A DNA stretch of 64,000 nt from Streptosporangium sp. NBC_01495. GTDB lineage: Bacteria > Actinomycetota > Actinomycetes > Streptosporangiales > Streptosporangiaceae. Positions 34,200-42,661 of the stretch are shown piece by piece (position 1 is the first letter of the stretch; every line of letters starts with the position of its first letter). A program made the translations under genes and the position numbers. The notes beneath the pieces are model-generated. The model saw only the letters and a list, made by a program, of their open reading frames with translations. It was not told where the DNA came from and did no database searches. The stretch spans positions 8,928,001 to 8,992,000 of the forward strand of contig NZ_CP109430.1 of assembly GCF_036250735.1 (NCBI RefSeq). The letters are read 5' to 3'.

Positions 34200-34369
34200 G
34201 GGTCGGGTACCGCCGGGCGTGCGGGAACGGAGTTCGTGAGGACTCGAAAGCCTGTGGAGACCCGATAAGACCATCTCGATGGCTCAGGTCGATGAAGCAG
34301 GAAGCCACAGAGGTGTCGCGCGAGTGACACGGGCTGAATCCTCGGCATTCATGCCGAGGAGCACGTCAA
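34200..34369 (+). ncRNA. Orphan IS200/IS605 right end with omega-RNA-like scaffold
   Basis: The sequence GCGGGAACGGAGTTCGTGAG, CCTGTGGAGACCC and GATGAAGCAGGAAGCC, then GAATCCTCGGCATTCATGCC and GAGGAGCACGTCAA, follows the pattern I know from the 3-prime end of actinobacterial TnpB elements: the guide scaffold (omega RNA) overlapping the right-end hairpin (34340-34359). No TnpB or TnpA gene remains upstream; only about 140 bp separate it from the phoU terminator. The terminal TCAA overlaps the gpmA stop codon, so the guide position is gpmA sequence. Transcription is not shown. Confidence 0.6.
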
Positions 34370-35109
34370 CTGCCCTGGTTGGCCACGGCCTCGATGGCGA
34401 CCTCGGCGGCGGCGGGGTCGAGATACCGGCCCCCCTTGGTGACCGGGTGGAAGTCGGCGTCCAGCTCGTACCGGAGCGGGATGCCGGTGGGGATGTTGAG
34501 CCCGGCGATCTCGTCGTCGCCGATCCCGTCCAGGTGCTTGACCAGCGCCCGGAGCGAGTTGCCGTGCGCGACGACCAGCACGCTCCTCCCCGCCGCGAGG
34601 TCGGGCACGATCTGGTCGTACCAGTACGGCAGCATGCGCTCGACGACGTCCTTGAGGCACTCGGTCCTCGGCATCAGCTCACCCGGCAGGAGCGCGTAGC
34701 GGGCGTCGCCGGCCTGGGAGAACTCGTCGTCGTCGGCGATCGGGGGCGGCGGGACGTCGTAGGAGCGGCGCCAGAGCATGAACTGCTCGTCGCCGAACTC
34801 GGTCCGCGTCTGCGCCTTGTCCTTGCCCTGCAGAGCGCCGTAGTGGCGCTCGTTCAGCCGCCAGGACCGGGAGACCGGGAGCCAGAGCAGGTCCGCCGCG
34901 CCCAGCGCGAGGTTGGCCGTCTGGATCGCCCTGGTCAGCAGGGAGGTGTGCACCACGTCGGGGTGCACCCCCGCGTCGAGCAGCAGCCGCCCGCCGCGTC
35001 GTGCCTCCTCCTCGCCCTTGGCCGAGAGCCCCGCGTCCACCCATCCGGTGAACAGACCCTTCGCGTTCCACTCACTCTCACCGTGCCGAAGCAGCACCAA
35101 AGTCGACAT
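34366..35109 (-). CDS. gpmA: 2,3-bisphosphoglycerate-dependent phosphoglycerate mutase
   Basis: Glycolytic enzyme interconverting 3- and 2-phosphoglycerate (247 aa). The catalytic His is in [10 protein letters not shown] near residue 8; [22 protein letters not shown] and the second His in [15 protein letters not shown] are present. Its neighbours (YbjN protein, mshA, senX3-regX3) match actinobacterial order. An IS605-type end abuts the stop codon without disturbing the protein. Confidence 0.95.
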   Translation of the reverse strand: MSTLVLLRHGESEWNAKGLFTGWVDAGLSAKGEEEARRGGRLLLDAGVHPDVVHTSLLTRAIQTANLALGAADLLWLPVSRSWRLNERHYGALQGKDKAQTRTEFGDEQFMLWRRSYDVPPPPIADDDEFSQAGDARYALLPGELMPRTECLKDVVERMLPYWYDQIVPDLAAGRSVLVVAHGNSLRALVKHLDGIGDDEIAGLNIPTGIPLRYELDADFHPVTKGGRYLDPAAAEVAIEAVANQGS

Positions 35110-35190
35110 GCCGACAAGCTTAGTGGGCGCTTGCTTGGCGTCTCCTACGCTTGCCCACCTTGAAACCGCCCGGTGCCCGGCACGGCGCCC

Positions 35191-35670
35191 TCAGCGCTCG
35201 GGGTCGGCGAAGCGGGCGAAGGCCTGGAGGTTGGCGAGTGACTCGCCGCGCTTGGCGCGCCACTCCCACTCGCGCCGGATCGAGGAGGCGAAGCCCAGCT
35301 CCAGGGCGCGGTCGAAGCCCTCGTCCGAGTAGGTGAGCACGCACCCGAGGAGGCGGTCGATCTCCTCGTTGGTGACCGCGCCCAGCGGGACGCGGCCCAC
35401 GAGGTAGACGTCGCCGATCGGGTCGAGGGCGAAGTGCACCCCGTACATGGAGCCGTTCTTGGTGAGGAGCCAGCGGTAGAACTCGGCGTGGTTCTCGTCG
35501 GGCTGTCGGCAGAAGAACGCCTCCACGTGCAGGGCCTGGTCGCCGACGATCAGCCAGGTCATGGTGGCGAGCTTGTGCTGGCCGGGGAGCCGCACCAGGA
35601 AGGCCCCCGGCCGGGGCTGCTCGTAGGAGGCGTCCGCGCTCTTCAGCGCCGCCTCGATCACTTCGCGCAT
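35191..35670 (-). CDS. YbjN-domain protein
   Basis: A 159-residue alpha/beta protein with the YbjN fold, related in structure to type III secretion chaperones: GAFLVRLPGQHKLATMTWLIVGDQALHVEAFFCR, FYRWLLTKNGSMYGVHFALDP and DVYLVGRVPLGAVTNEEIDRLLG. Biochemical role unknown. It sits between gpmA and mshA; the mycobacterial counterpart as I recall is Rv0487. Confidence 0.85.
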   Translation of the reverse strand: MREVIEAALKSADASYEQPRPGAFLVRLPGQHKLATMTWLIVGDQALHVEAFFCRQPDENHAEFYRWLLTKNGSMYGVHFALDPIGDVYLVGRVPLGAVTNEEIDRLLGCVLTYSDEGFDRALELGFASSIRREWEWRAKRGESLANLQAFARFADPER

Positions 35671-35837
35671 GGGCCCAGCCTACGAGCGGGCCTCACGAAC
35701 AGACCGCCCCCGCTTCACGAGCGCCCCACGGGCGGACTCCACCGACCGGCCCCGCCCACCCCCGCGAGCGGCCCCGGAGCCGACGACACCCGCCTCCCGA
35801 GCAGGCCCCGAAGCCGGCGGGGCCCGCCGCGCGGGCC

Positions 35838-37124
35838 TCACGAGTTGACCGCGATCGGGAGCCGGTGCAGGTTCGCCATCGCCCCGACGTAGACGTCCGC
35901 CAGCCGGGCCGCGGTGGCCGACCAGCCGAAGGCCGCCGCGTGGGCCACCGCTCCCGACGACAGCGACTCCCGCCAGGCGGGCTCGTAGACGAACCGGCGG
36001 AGCACTCGCGCCCAGTCGTGGGCGTCGTGCCCCTCGACGAGCACCCCGGAGACGCCGTCGCGCACGGCGGTGCGCAGCCCGCCCACGGACGCGGCGGCGA
36101 CCGGGGTGCCGCAGGCCTGGGACTCCAGGGCCACCAGGCCGAACGACTCGCTGTGCGAGGGGACGACGGTCACGTCGGACGCGCGGTACCAGTCGGCCAG
36201 CTCGTGCTGGGGCGCGGGGGGAACGATCCTGACCACGTCGGAGATCCCCAGCGAGGCGGCCACGTCGGTGAGGTAGGAGGGCCTGGCCAGGCCGTTGCCG
36301 CTGGGGCCGCCGACGCAGGCGACGACCAGCCTCGACCTGAGCGAGGGGTCGTCGATGAGCATCCTGGCCGCGGCGCGCAGCAGCACGTCCGGGGCCTTCA
36401 GCGGCTGCACCCGGCCCACGAACAGCAGCACGTGGGCGTCCTGCGGCAGCCCGAGCCTGTGGCGGGCCGCGCCCTGGGAGGCGGGCTGGAAGACCCTGAG
36501 ACTCACGCCGGGGTTGACGACCTCGACGCGGGCCGGGGCGGCCCCGTACAGCTCGACGAGCTCCCTCGCCTCGGTCGGGGTGTTGGCCACCAGGCGGTCG
36601 GCGACGTCCACCACCTGCTGCTCGCCCAGCACGCGGGCGGCCGGCTCGGGCCTGTCGTCCTCGGCGAGCAGGAGGTTCTTGACCTTGGCCATGGTGTGCA
36701 TGGTGTGCACCAGCGGCAGGCCCCAGCGCTCCTTGGCCAGCCAGCCCACCTGGCCGGAGAGCCAGTAGTGGGAGTGGATGACGTCGTAGCGGCCCGGCTC
36801 GTACATGGCCTCGGTGCGCAGCACGCCCGACAGGAAGGCGCAGAGCTGGCTGGGCAGGTCGCCCTTGTCGAGCTCCTCGTACGGCCCGGCGGTGATGTGG
36901 CGAACCGAGACGCCCGGGACGATTTCGGCGACCGGTGGCAGATCCCGGGATGTCTGCCGGGTGAAGATCTCCACCTCCACCCCGAGTTCGGCCAGGCGTT
37001 TCGCCACCTCGACGATATAGACGTTCATCCCGCCCGCGTCCCCGGTCCCCGGCTGGTCCAGGGGGGACGTGTGCATGCTGATCGTCGCGACCCGGTTGAC
37101 CCGCCGTCGCCTCACCGACACCAC
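35838..37124 (-). CDS. mshA: D-inositol-3-phosphate glycosyltransferase MshA
   Basis: First step of mycothiol synthesis: transfers GlcNAc from UDP-GlcNAc to inositol 3-phosphate (428 aa). GT-B fold of family GT4 with [20 protein letters not shown]-like start ([19 protein letters not shown]), [28 protein letters not shown], and [21 protein letters not shown] carrying the E-x7-E motif. Arg-rich N-terminus; nearby alternative starts exist. Divergent from an SDR gene. It indicates a mycothiol-producing actinomycete. Confidence 0.93.
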   Translation of the reverse strand: MVSVRRRRVNRVATISMHTSPLDQPGTGDAGGMNVYIVEVAKRLAELGVEVEIFTRQTSRDLPPVAEIVPGVSVRHITAGPYEELDKGDLPSQLCAFLSGVLRTEAMYEPGRYDVIHSHYWLSGQVGWLAKERWGLPLVHTMHTMAKVKNLLLAEDDRPEPAARVLGEQQVVDVADRLVANTPTEARELVELYGAAPARVEVVNPGVSLRVFQPASQGAARHRLGLPQDAHVLLFVGRVQPLKAPDVLLRAAARMLIDDPSLRSRLVVACVGGPSGNGLARPSYLTDVAASLGISDVVRIVPPAPQHELADWYRASDVTVVPSHSESFGLVALESQACGTPVAAASVGGLRTAVRDGVSGVLVEGHDAHDWARVLRRFVYEPAWRESLSSGAVAHAAAFGWSATAARLADVYVGAMANLHRLPIAVNS

Positions 37125-37228
37125 CTCCGAGAGGCCTCAACCATCGGGCAATCCGCAACATTCCCGTCAGATAGCCACATTGAGTCCATGCAAGGCGATC
37201 CCGGCGGCTCCTGGCAGGATGGGGGGTC

Positions 37229-37966
37229 ATGAAGAGGACAGCTGTGGTGACAGGGGCCAGTAGCGGGATCGGCGAGGCGACGGCCCGCAGGCTCGCCGCC
37301 GAGGGCTTCGACGTGGTGGCCGGTGCGCGGCGCAGGGAGCGGCTCGACGCGCTGGCCGCCGAGGTGCCCGGCATCCGCCCGGTCACCCTGGACGTGACGT
37401 CGCAGGAGTCGGTGGACGAGCTGGCCGCCTCGCTCGACCGCTGCGACGTGCTGGTCAACAACGCCGGTGGCGCGATCGGCCTGGAACCCGTGGCGAGCGG
37501 GAAGGTGGCCGACTGGCAGCGGATGTACGACGTCAACGTGCTCGGCACGCTCCGCGTCACCCAGGCGCTGCTGCCCAAACTGGTCGAGTCGGGCGACGGC
37601 GTGCTGCTGATGCTCACCTCGGTGGCCGGGCTCGTCTCGTACGAGGGCGGCGGCGGCTACAACGCGGCCAAGCACGCGCAGACCTCGATGACCGAGGTGC
37701 TCAGGCTGGAGCTGGTCGGCGAGCCGGTCAGGATCGTCGAGGTCGCCCCCGGGATGGTCCACACCGAGGAGTTCTCGCTGAACCGCTTCCGCGGTGACTC
37801 CGCCGCGGCGGGACGGGTCTACGAGGGCGTGCCCGACCCGCTCTCCGCCGACGACGTGGCCGACGCCATCGCCTGGTGCGTGACCCGCCCGGCCCACGTG
37901 AACATCGACCGCCTCGTCATCCGCCCCCGGGCCCAGGCCGCCCAGCACAAGGTCCACCGCGTCTGA
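37229..37966 (+). CDS. Short-chain dehydrogenase/reductase
   Basis: Classical SDR (245 aa) with TGASSGIGEATARRLA, NNAGG and the catalytic Ser/Tyr/Lys in LTSVAGLVSYEGGGGYNAAKHA. Substrate unknown. It is divergent from mshA, the place of the short-chain oxidoreductase Rv0484c in M. tuberculosis as I recall. It ends 2 bp before the next gene. Confidence 0.92.
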   Translation: MKRTAVVTGASSGIGEATARRLAAEGFDVVAGARRRERLDALAAEVPGIRPVTLDVTSQESVDELAASLDRCDVLVNNAGGAIGLEPVASGKVADWQRMYDVNVLGTLRVTQALLPKLVESGDGVLLMLTSVAGLVSYEGGGGYNAAKHAQTSMTEVLRLELVGEPVRIVEVAPGMVHTEEFSLNRFRGDSAAAGRVYEGVPDPLSADDVADAIAWCVTRPAHVNIDRLVIRPRAQAAQHKVHRV

Positions 37967-37968
37967 TC

Positions 37969-38772
37969 GTGCGGAAACCGACGGGGAAGCCGATAGGAGA
38001 GGTCACCAGGGGGACCACGGGGCACAACCGCCTGCGCCGGGCCGACCGCTGGGTGGTCGCCGCGCACGGCCGCTCGCTGCGCTCCGCCGCCCGCCCGCTG
38101 GTGGTCGACCTCGGGTACGGGGCCTCGCACACCACGACCCTGGAGATGTTCCTCCGCCTGCGCGCGATCTGCCCCTCGGTCGAGGTCGTCGGCGTCGAGA
38201 TCGACCCGGCCAGGGTGGCGGCGGCCAAACCGTACGAGCGGCCGGGCCTGTCCTTCGCCCTGGGCGGTTTCGAGCTGCCGGTGGCGCGGCCACCCCTGCT
38301 GGTCAGGGCGTTCAACGTGCTGCGGCAGTACGGGGAGGCGCAGGCGTGGGGATACTGGGCGATGCTCTCCGAACGGCTCGCGCCGGGCGGGATGATCGTC
38401 GAGGGCACCTGTTCGGAGGTGGGTCACCGCGCGGTCTGGGCCGGGCTCGACCGCTCGGGGCCCCGGACGCTCACCCTCTCGGCCCGCTTCGACTCCTTCG
38501 AACGCCCCTCGGACCTGGCCGACCGGCTGCCCAAGACGCTCATCCACCGCAACGTCCCCGGCGAGCCCATCCACGCCTTCCTGCGCGACTTCGACCGCGC
38601 CTGGGCGGTCAACGCCCCGCTGAGCCCGTACGGCTCCCGGCAGCGCTGGATCGCCGCCGCCGAGACGCTCGCCGGGACCTGGCCGCTGGCCGAGCACCCC
38701 CCGCTGGGCGGCCGGTCGCGCTGGCGGCTGGGCGAGATCACCCTTCCCTGGGCCGCGGTCGCCCCGGAGTGA
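37969..38772 (+). CDS. Class I SAM-dependent methyltransferase-like protein
   Basis: A 267-residue protein with motif I VVDLGYGASHTTTLEMFLRL near residue 45 and VVGVEIDPARV for the adenosine ribose. The GxG motif is G-Y-G rather than the usual G-C/S-G. LAPGGMIVEGTCSEVG follows strand 4. Substrate unknown. GTG start 3 bp after the SDR stop, so likely co-transcribed; no ribosome site is visible. Confidence 0.8.
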   Translation: MRKPTGKPIGEVTRGTTGHNRLRRADRWVVAAHGRSLRSAARPLVVDLGYGASHTTTLEMFLRLRAICPSVEVVGVEIDPARVAAAKPYERPGLSFALGGFELPVARPPLLVRAFNVLRQYGEAQAWGYWAMLSERLAPGGMIVEGTCSEVGHRAVWAGLDRSGPRTLTLSARFDSFERPSDLADRLPKTLIHRNVPGEPIHAFLRDFDRAWAVNAPLSPYGSRQRWIAAAETLAGTWPLAEHPPLGGRSRWRLGEITLPWAAVAPE

Positions 38773-38786
38773 CCTCCCAGCCCTGG

Positions 38787-38816
38787 TAAGGCAACCCTAA
38801 GTTAGCCGTATATATT
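38787..38816 (+). promoter_or_regulatory. Possible DtxR/IdeR iron box with AT-rich -10 region
   Basis: TAAGGCAACCCTAAGTTAG (38787-38805) matches about 12 of 19 positions of the DtxR/IdeR consensus when read on the other strand, and TATATT (38811-38816) follows. The spot is the only AT-rich patch in the area and lies just before the acetyltransferase gene. Iron control is a guess. Confidence 0.35.
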
Positions 38817-38831
38817 TGGTAAAGTCCATGT

Positions 38832-39362
38832 ATGTCAGAACTGCGGTTCGTGGTGGATCCCGAACTCACCTCCGAGCTCACCGGCGAGCTCATCGAGTGC
38901 TGGACCGAAGTGGTGAACTCCGGAGGGTCTGTCGGCTTCGTCCCCCCGGTCACCTCCGACGACATCATCGAGACGGCGACCGCCGCCTTCGCCGCCTGTG
39001 ACGCCACCCTCGGCGGCCCCGACCACCTGCTCGTCGGGTTCGACGCGGAGGACCGGGTGGCCTGCTGGCTGATCCTGGGCGACGGCAAGTCGTGGCTGCG
39101 GGCCCACTGGCGCTGGGTGTGGCGCGTGATGGTCGACCCCAAGCACCAGGGCAGGGGCTACGGGACGCGGCTCATGCGCGCCGCCGCCGACGCCGCCCGC
39201 GCCCTGGGCGTGGAGGCGCTGCACCTGACGGTCCGCGGCGGCACCGGGACCGAGGGCTTCTACAGCCGTCTGGGGTACATAGAGGTCGGCCGGATCCCGC
39301 GGGCGATCCGCCTCGCCCCCGGCGACGACCGGGACGAGATCTACATGGTCAAAAACCTGTGA
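38832..39362 (+). CDS. GNAT-family N-acetyltransferase
   Basis: A 176-residue acetyl-CoA-dependent transferase. The CoA-binding loop is VDPKHQGRGYGTRLMRAAADAAR near residue 100-122, followed by LHLTVRGGTGTEGFYSRLGYIEVGRIP. Substrate unknown. ATG start after an AT-rich promoter region with a possible iron box. Confidence 0.9.
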   Translation: MSELRFVVDPELTSELTGELIECWTEVVNSGGSVGFVPPVTSDDIIETATAAFAACDATLGGPDHLLVGFDAEDRVACWLILGDGKSWLRAHWRWVWRVMVDPKHQGRGYGTRLMRAAADAARALGVEALHLTVRGGTGTEGFYSRLGYIEVGRIPRAIRLAPGDDRDEIYMVKNL

Positions 39363-39382
39363 CACACGTCACTCGACAACCC

Positions 39383-39392
39383 GTAGTACTAC
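39383..39392. promoter_or_regulatory. BlaI-type operator GTAGTACTAC
   Basis: GTAGTACTAC is a perfect palindrome 31 bp before the BlaI-family gene. BlaI/MecI proteins bind TACTAC/GTAGTA half-sites, so this is a good candidate autoregulatory operator. Confidence 0.55.
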
Positions 39393-39423
39393 CCCTCGTG
39401 GTGCGGGAGTTAGGCTTGGATGC

Positions 39424-39792
39424 GTGAAGGGTCTCGGCGAGCTTGAACGCAGCATCATGGACATCATCTGGGCACAGCCATCCTCTGTGACGGCGCGGGA
39501 GGTCGGGCGTCTGATCTCCGACCGCGACCTCGCGCCCACCACCGTGATGACCGTGCTCGACCGGCTCACCCGCAAGGGCTTCCTGCTCCGCACCCGCGAC
39601 GGGCGCGCGTGGCGGTACGCACCGGCGGAGAGCCGCGACGCCTACATCGCGGAGCTTATGCTGGAAGCGCTGGATTTGACCGGTGACCGGTCGGCGGCCC
39701 TCACCCGGTTCGCCCAAGCCGTCACCGGCACCGAAGCCGACATCCTGCGCAGGGCCCTGACGGACCTTGAGGGGGAGCTGGAGGACGAGTAG
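39424..39792 (+). CDS. BlaI/MecI/CopY-family repressor
   Basis: A 122-residue winged-helix repressor: GELERSIMDIIWAQPSSVTAREVGRLIS, APTTVMTVLDRLTRKGFLLRTRDGRAWRYAPAESRD, then a helical dimer domain. Relatives are inactivated when a membrane metalloprotease triggers their cleavage. GTG start; the stop codon abuts the M56 protease gene, giving a sensor/repressor pair. No beta-lactamase gene is in the window. Confidence 0.92.
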   Translation: MKGLGELERSIMDIIWAQPSSVTAREVGRLISDRDLAPTTVMTVLDRLTRKGFLLRTRDGRAWRYAPAESRDAYIAELMLEALDLTGDRSAALTRFAQAVTGTEADILRRALTDLEGELEDE

Positions 39793-40716
39793 ATGACCGC
39801 GGCAGCCCTGGCGACGCTCGCCCTGGTCTGCGCGGTCGGCGCCTGGCGGTTCACCCGGGCGCGATGGACCTACCGCGCCCCGCACGTGGCCATCGTCCTG
39901 TGGCAGGCGCTCGGGGTCACCTGGGGCCTGGCCGGGACCGGCGCCCTGCTGGGTTACGCGCTGGAGCCCTACGGCAAGGGCGTGCTGCACGGCCTGCACG
40001 AGTTCGCGATCTCCGCGTTCGGCGTCGGGCGGGGGCTCCCCACGCCGTACGACATGCCGAGGCTCATCGCGCTCGTCGCGGGGCTGACCGCGCTGGCCGT
40101 GCTGATCCTGGTGCTCCTCGCCGCGGGCGCGCAGACGTTCCGCGCCCGCCACCGCCACCGCACCCTGCTCGCCCTGGTCGCCAGGGAGGACCCGGTGGTC
40201 CCCGGCGTGCGGGTGCTCGACCACCCGGGCGCCACCGCCTACTGCGTGCCCGGCCTGCGCTCCCAGGTGGTGGTCAGCGAGGGGGCGCTGAAGCTGCTCT
40301 CCTCCGACGAGCTGAGCGCGGTGCTCGCCCACGAGGCCGCCCACGTGCGCGAGCGGCACGACCTGGTGCTGCTGCCCTTCGCCGCGCTGCGCAGGGCGCT
40401 GCCCTGGTCGCGCGTGGTCAGGGACGCGCAGGGCGAGGTCGGGCTGCTTGTGGAGATGGCCGCCGACGACGTCGCCCGCCGCGGCTGCTCCGCGCGCCGC
40501 CTGGCGACCGCCCTGCTGCGTTTCGGCACGGCGGGCGCCGTTCCGGCCCCGCACGGCGCGCTGGGCGCCGCGAACTCCGCCGCCGCCGTGATGGCCAGGG
40601 TCGAGCGCCTGGTGAACCCGGTCCCGGTCCTGCCTCGCGGGGTCCGCTACGCCATCGTCACCTTCTCCGTCGTCCTGACGTCGTCGGCGCCGCTGCTCTG
40701 GCTGGTCCCGTACTGA
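39793..40716 (+). CDS. M56-family membrane metallopeptidase (BlaR1/MecR1-like, no sensor domain)
   Basis: A 307-residue membrane protease with about four helices and the zinc motif HEAAH in LSAVLAHEAAHVRERHD near residue 178. The penicillin-binding sensor domain of BlaR1 is absent, so the signal must be different. The gene starts directly after the BlaI stop codon. It probably acts on, or upstream of, the repressor. Confidence 0.88.
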   Translation: MTAAALATLALVCAVGAWRFTRARWTYRAPHVAIVLWQALGVTWGLAGTGALLGYALEPYGKGVLHGLHEFAISAFGVGRGLPTPYDMPRLIALVAGLTALAVLILVLLAAGAQTFRARHRHRTLLALVAREDPVVPGVRVLDHPGATAYCVPGLRSQVVVSEGALKLLSSDELSAVLAHEAAHVRERHDLVLLPFAALRRALPWSRVVRDAQGEVGLLVEMAADDVARRGCSARRLATALLRFGTAGAVPAPHGALGAANSAAAVMARVERLVNPVPVLPRGVRYAIVTFSVVLTSSAPLLWLVPY

Positions 40717-40829
40717 GGACGGTCCCGCGTTGATTTGTTTTGAAGATGCGGTCCGTCCACATACCGAATCCGGGTCTCGCCCTGGAGGTCTAGCCGGTTT
40801 CGTCCAGCTTTAGCCAAACTCACCCCAAA

Positions 40830-40871
40830 GTGCTTGCAAGTGTTAGCCAACCCGTTTGCAATTGCAAGCAC
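40830..40871. promoter_or_regulatory. Operator region upstream of the XRE gene
   Basis: GTGCTTGCAA (40830-40839) and TTGCAAGCAC (40862-40871) form a perfect 10-bp inverted repeat; CTTGCAAG and TTGCAATTGCAA are themselves palindromic. TTAGCCAA occurs twice, 33 bp apart (40810 and 40843). The region lies 20 bp before the ATG and suggests autoregulation. Confidence 0.6.
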
Positions 40872-40890
40872 GGTCCGGCAGACTCGAAAC

Positions 40891-41421
40891 ATGGCACTAC
40901 CCAAGGTCGGCTCGATCGGTGAGTACATCCGCGAGCAACGCACGCACGCGAAGATCTCCCTGCGACAGCTCGCCGCGGCGGCGGGGGTCTCCAACCCCTA
41001 CCTGAGCCAGATCGAGCGCGGGCTGCGCAAGCCCAGCGCCGAGATCCTGAACCAGATCGCCAAGGGCCTGCACATCTCGTCGCAGGCGCTGTACGTCCAG
41101 GCGGGCCTGATCGAGGAGCGCGACCCGGACAGCGACGTGCTGACCGCGATCAGGGCCGACCACCTCATCACCGAGCGCCAGCGCCAGGTGCTGATCGACA
41201 TCTACGAGTCGTTCCGCAAGGAGAACCATCAGGCCGAGGCCCCGGACGACGAAGCGCAGACCTCCCAGAAAGCGCCTCTCGCACCGGAGCCCCGGCGGGG
41301 TGAAGCGGGTCCCTCGCCTGACGGCGAGGTGCCGCTCCCCGGGGAATACCTCACCGCGTTGAAGCCCTACGCGGCCCCCCAGAGCAACGGCCACATCACC
41401 AAGGAAACCAAGGAAGGTTAA
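40891..41421 (+). CDS. XRE-family HTH regulator upstream of hbhA
   Basis: A 176-residue regulator. The N-terminal HTH reads IGEYIREQRTHAKISLRQLAAAAGVSNPYLSQIERGLRKPSAEIL; the C-terminal half is acidic and Pro-rich. The ATG at 40891 (MALPKVGS) is preferred to the open frame from 40834, which covers the operator. Its stop is 3 bp before hbhA, as for Rv0474-Rv0475 in mycobacteria. Confidence 0.9.
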   Translation: MALPKVGSIGEYIREQRTHAKISLRQLAAAAGVSNPYLSQIERGLRKPSAEILNQIAKGLHISSQALYVQAGLIEERDPDSDVLTAIRADHLITERQRQVLIDIYESFRKENHQAEAPDDEAQTSQKAPLAPEPRRGEAGPSPDGEVPLPGEYLTALKPYAAPQSNGHITKETKEG

Positions 41422-41424
41422 CCC

Positions 41425-41877
41425 ATGCCCATCACCGCCGAAGTCAAGAGGCTGGCCGAGTCCAAGCCGTTCTACGCCGTCGCCGGAGCCGGCGACTTCG
41501 CCGTCGAGAAGCTCCTCGAGCTTCCCGAGCAGCTCCACAAGCTGCAGGGCCGCCGCGAGGAGATCCGCGAGGCCGCGAAGGACCTCCCGGGGAGGGCCAG
41601 GCAGCTCGCCGGGAAGGCCGAGGGCTACGCCAAGGACTTCCCCGTGAAGGCGCGCGACTACGCCGACCAGATCGCGGGCCGGGCCAACGACCTGTACGAG
41701 GAGTTCGCCAACCGCGGCCGCAAGGTCGTCTCCAAGACCAGCGGCGAGATCGCCCTGGAGCTGGAGGAGGTCTCCGAGGCCGCCGAGCCCGCGATCGCCG
41801 CCGCCCGGACGCCCAGGAAGGGCACCCGCACCACAAAGGCCGGCACGTCCGGCAGGTCCACCACGTCCAAGAGCTGA
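41425..41877 (+). CDS. hbhA: Heparin-binding haemagglutinin-like protein HbhA
   Basis: A 150-residue protein, mainly a long helix (KPFYAVAGAGDFAVEKLLELPEQLHKLQGRREEIREAAKDLPGRARQLAG) ending in a Lys/Ala/Thr-rich tail (TPRKGTRTTKAGTSGRSTTSKS). In M. tuberculosis HbhA is a surface adhesin; in free-living actinomycetes its role is unclear. The tail is shorter and less Lys-rich than the mycobacterial one. AAGGAAGG precedes the ATG. Confidence 0.85.
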   Translation: MPITAEVKRLAESKPFYAVAGAGDFAVEKLLELPEQLHKLQGRREEIREAAKDLPGRARQLAGKAEGYAKDFPVKARDYADQIAGRANDLYEEFANRGRKVVSKTSGEIALELEEVSEAAEPAIAAARTPRKGTRTTKAGTSGRSTTSKS

Positions 41878-42186
41878 GCGGCCCCTCGCGGAAACCGGAT
41901 CCGGCGGACCTCACGCGAACCGGCCGGCGACGGCGTAACGGCCGCGGCGCCGACCGCAGGCAGAAGGCGGCACCACCGATCAACGCGGTGCTGCCGCCTT
42001 CCGGTCCGTCCAGGTGCCCGCGCGAGGACGATCGGAGCCACATCGCCGACCGGCCGCGGGAGAAGACCACCGTTCGGGCGCGAGGACGAGTCGCCAACCC
42101 CGGCCGGTACGGGCCGAGGACGACGCGAACGGGGCTTTCGGCATTAGGCTGAGGGAGACCGGCGAGGCGAACGTTCTGGAGAGACG
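41878..42186. other. 309-bp spacer with a terminator-like hairpin
   Basis: Between hbhA and the DUF2516 gene. Apart from the stem-loop at 41963-42001 nothing recognisable is seen. Confidence 0.5.
41963..42001 (+). terminator. Stem-loop downstream of hbhA
   Basis: GAAGGCGGCACCACCG pairs with CGGTGCTGCCGCCTTC (one mismatch) around a 7-base loop, 86 bp beyond the hbhA stop. No long T run follows. Confidence 0.6.
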
Positions 42187-42516
42187 ATGATCGAAATCCA
42201 CGGTGCCCTGGACCTGGTCTTCTGGATCCTGGCCGTCGGAGTGTTCGCGCTGTCGGGCTGGGCGCTCGTCCACGCGGTGAAGACCCCGGCGCGGGCGTTC
42301 GCGGTCACCGGCAAGCAGACCAAGAATCTGTGGCTGGTCATCCTCGGGCTGGCGGCGCTGTTCGGCTTCGCCGCCGCGGTGCAGTATCTCAGCGTGCTGA
42401 GCATCTTCACGATCGCGTCCGTCATCGCCTCGGGCATCTACCTCGCCGACGTGCGTCCCGCCGTTCGGGAGATCGGCAAGGGCGGCGGCAACCAGGGGCC
42501 GTACGGACCCTGGTGA
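42187..42516 (+). CDS. DUF2516 membrane protein
   Basis: A 109-residue protein with three membrane helices: LVFWILAVGVFALSGWALVHAV, LWLVILGLAALFGFAAAVQYL and IFTIASVIASGIYLADVRP. Matches the DUF2516 protein that follows hbhA in mycobacteria (Rv0476 as I recall). Function unknown. ATG with GGAGAG upstream. Confidence 0.85.
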   Translation: MIEIHGALDLVFWILAVGVFALSGWALVHAVKTPARAFAVTGKQTKNLWLVILGLAALFGFAAAVQYLSVLSIFTIASVIASGIYLADVRPAVREIGKGGGNQGPYGPW

Positions 42517-42661
42517 CGCCTTGGCCACGTCACCGAAGGCGGTGACACCGACCGCGACCGGGGACCGTACGGACCCTGGCGCCCCGTCCTCCGGGGCGGG
42601 GTTCGCGCGGCCCCGAAGCGATCGGCTTGCCTGGCGGGGTTCCGGCCGGTAGACACGCCGG

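Noticed and set aside
35680-37617. 645-codon minus-strand frame overlapping mshA
   Set aside because: Out of frame with mshA, low complexity; mshA in the other frame has full GT4 motifs.
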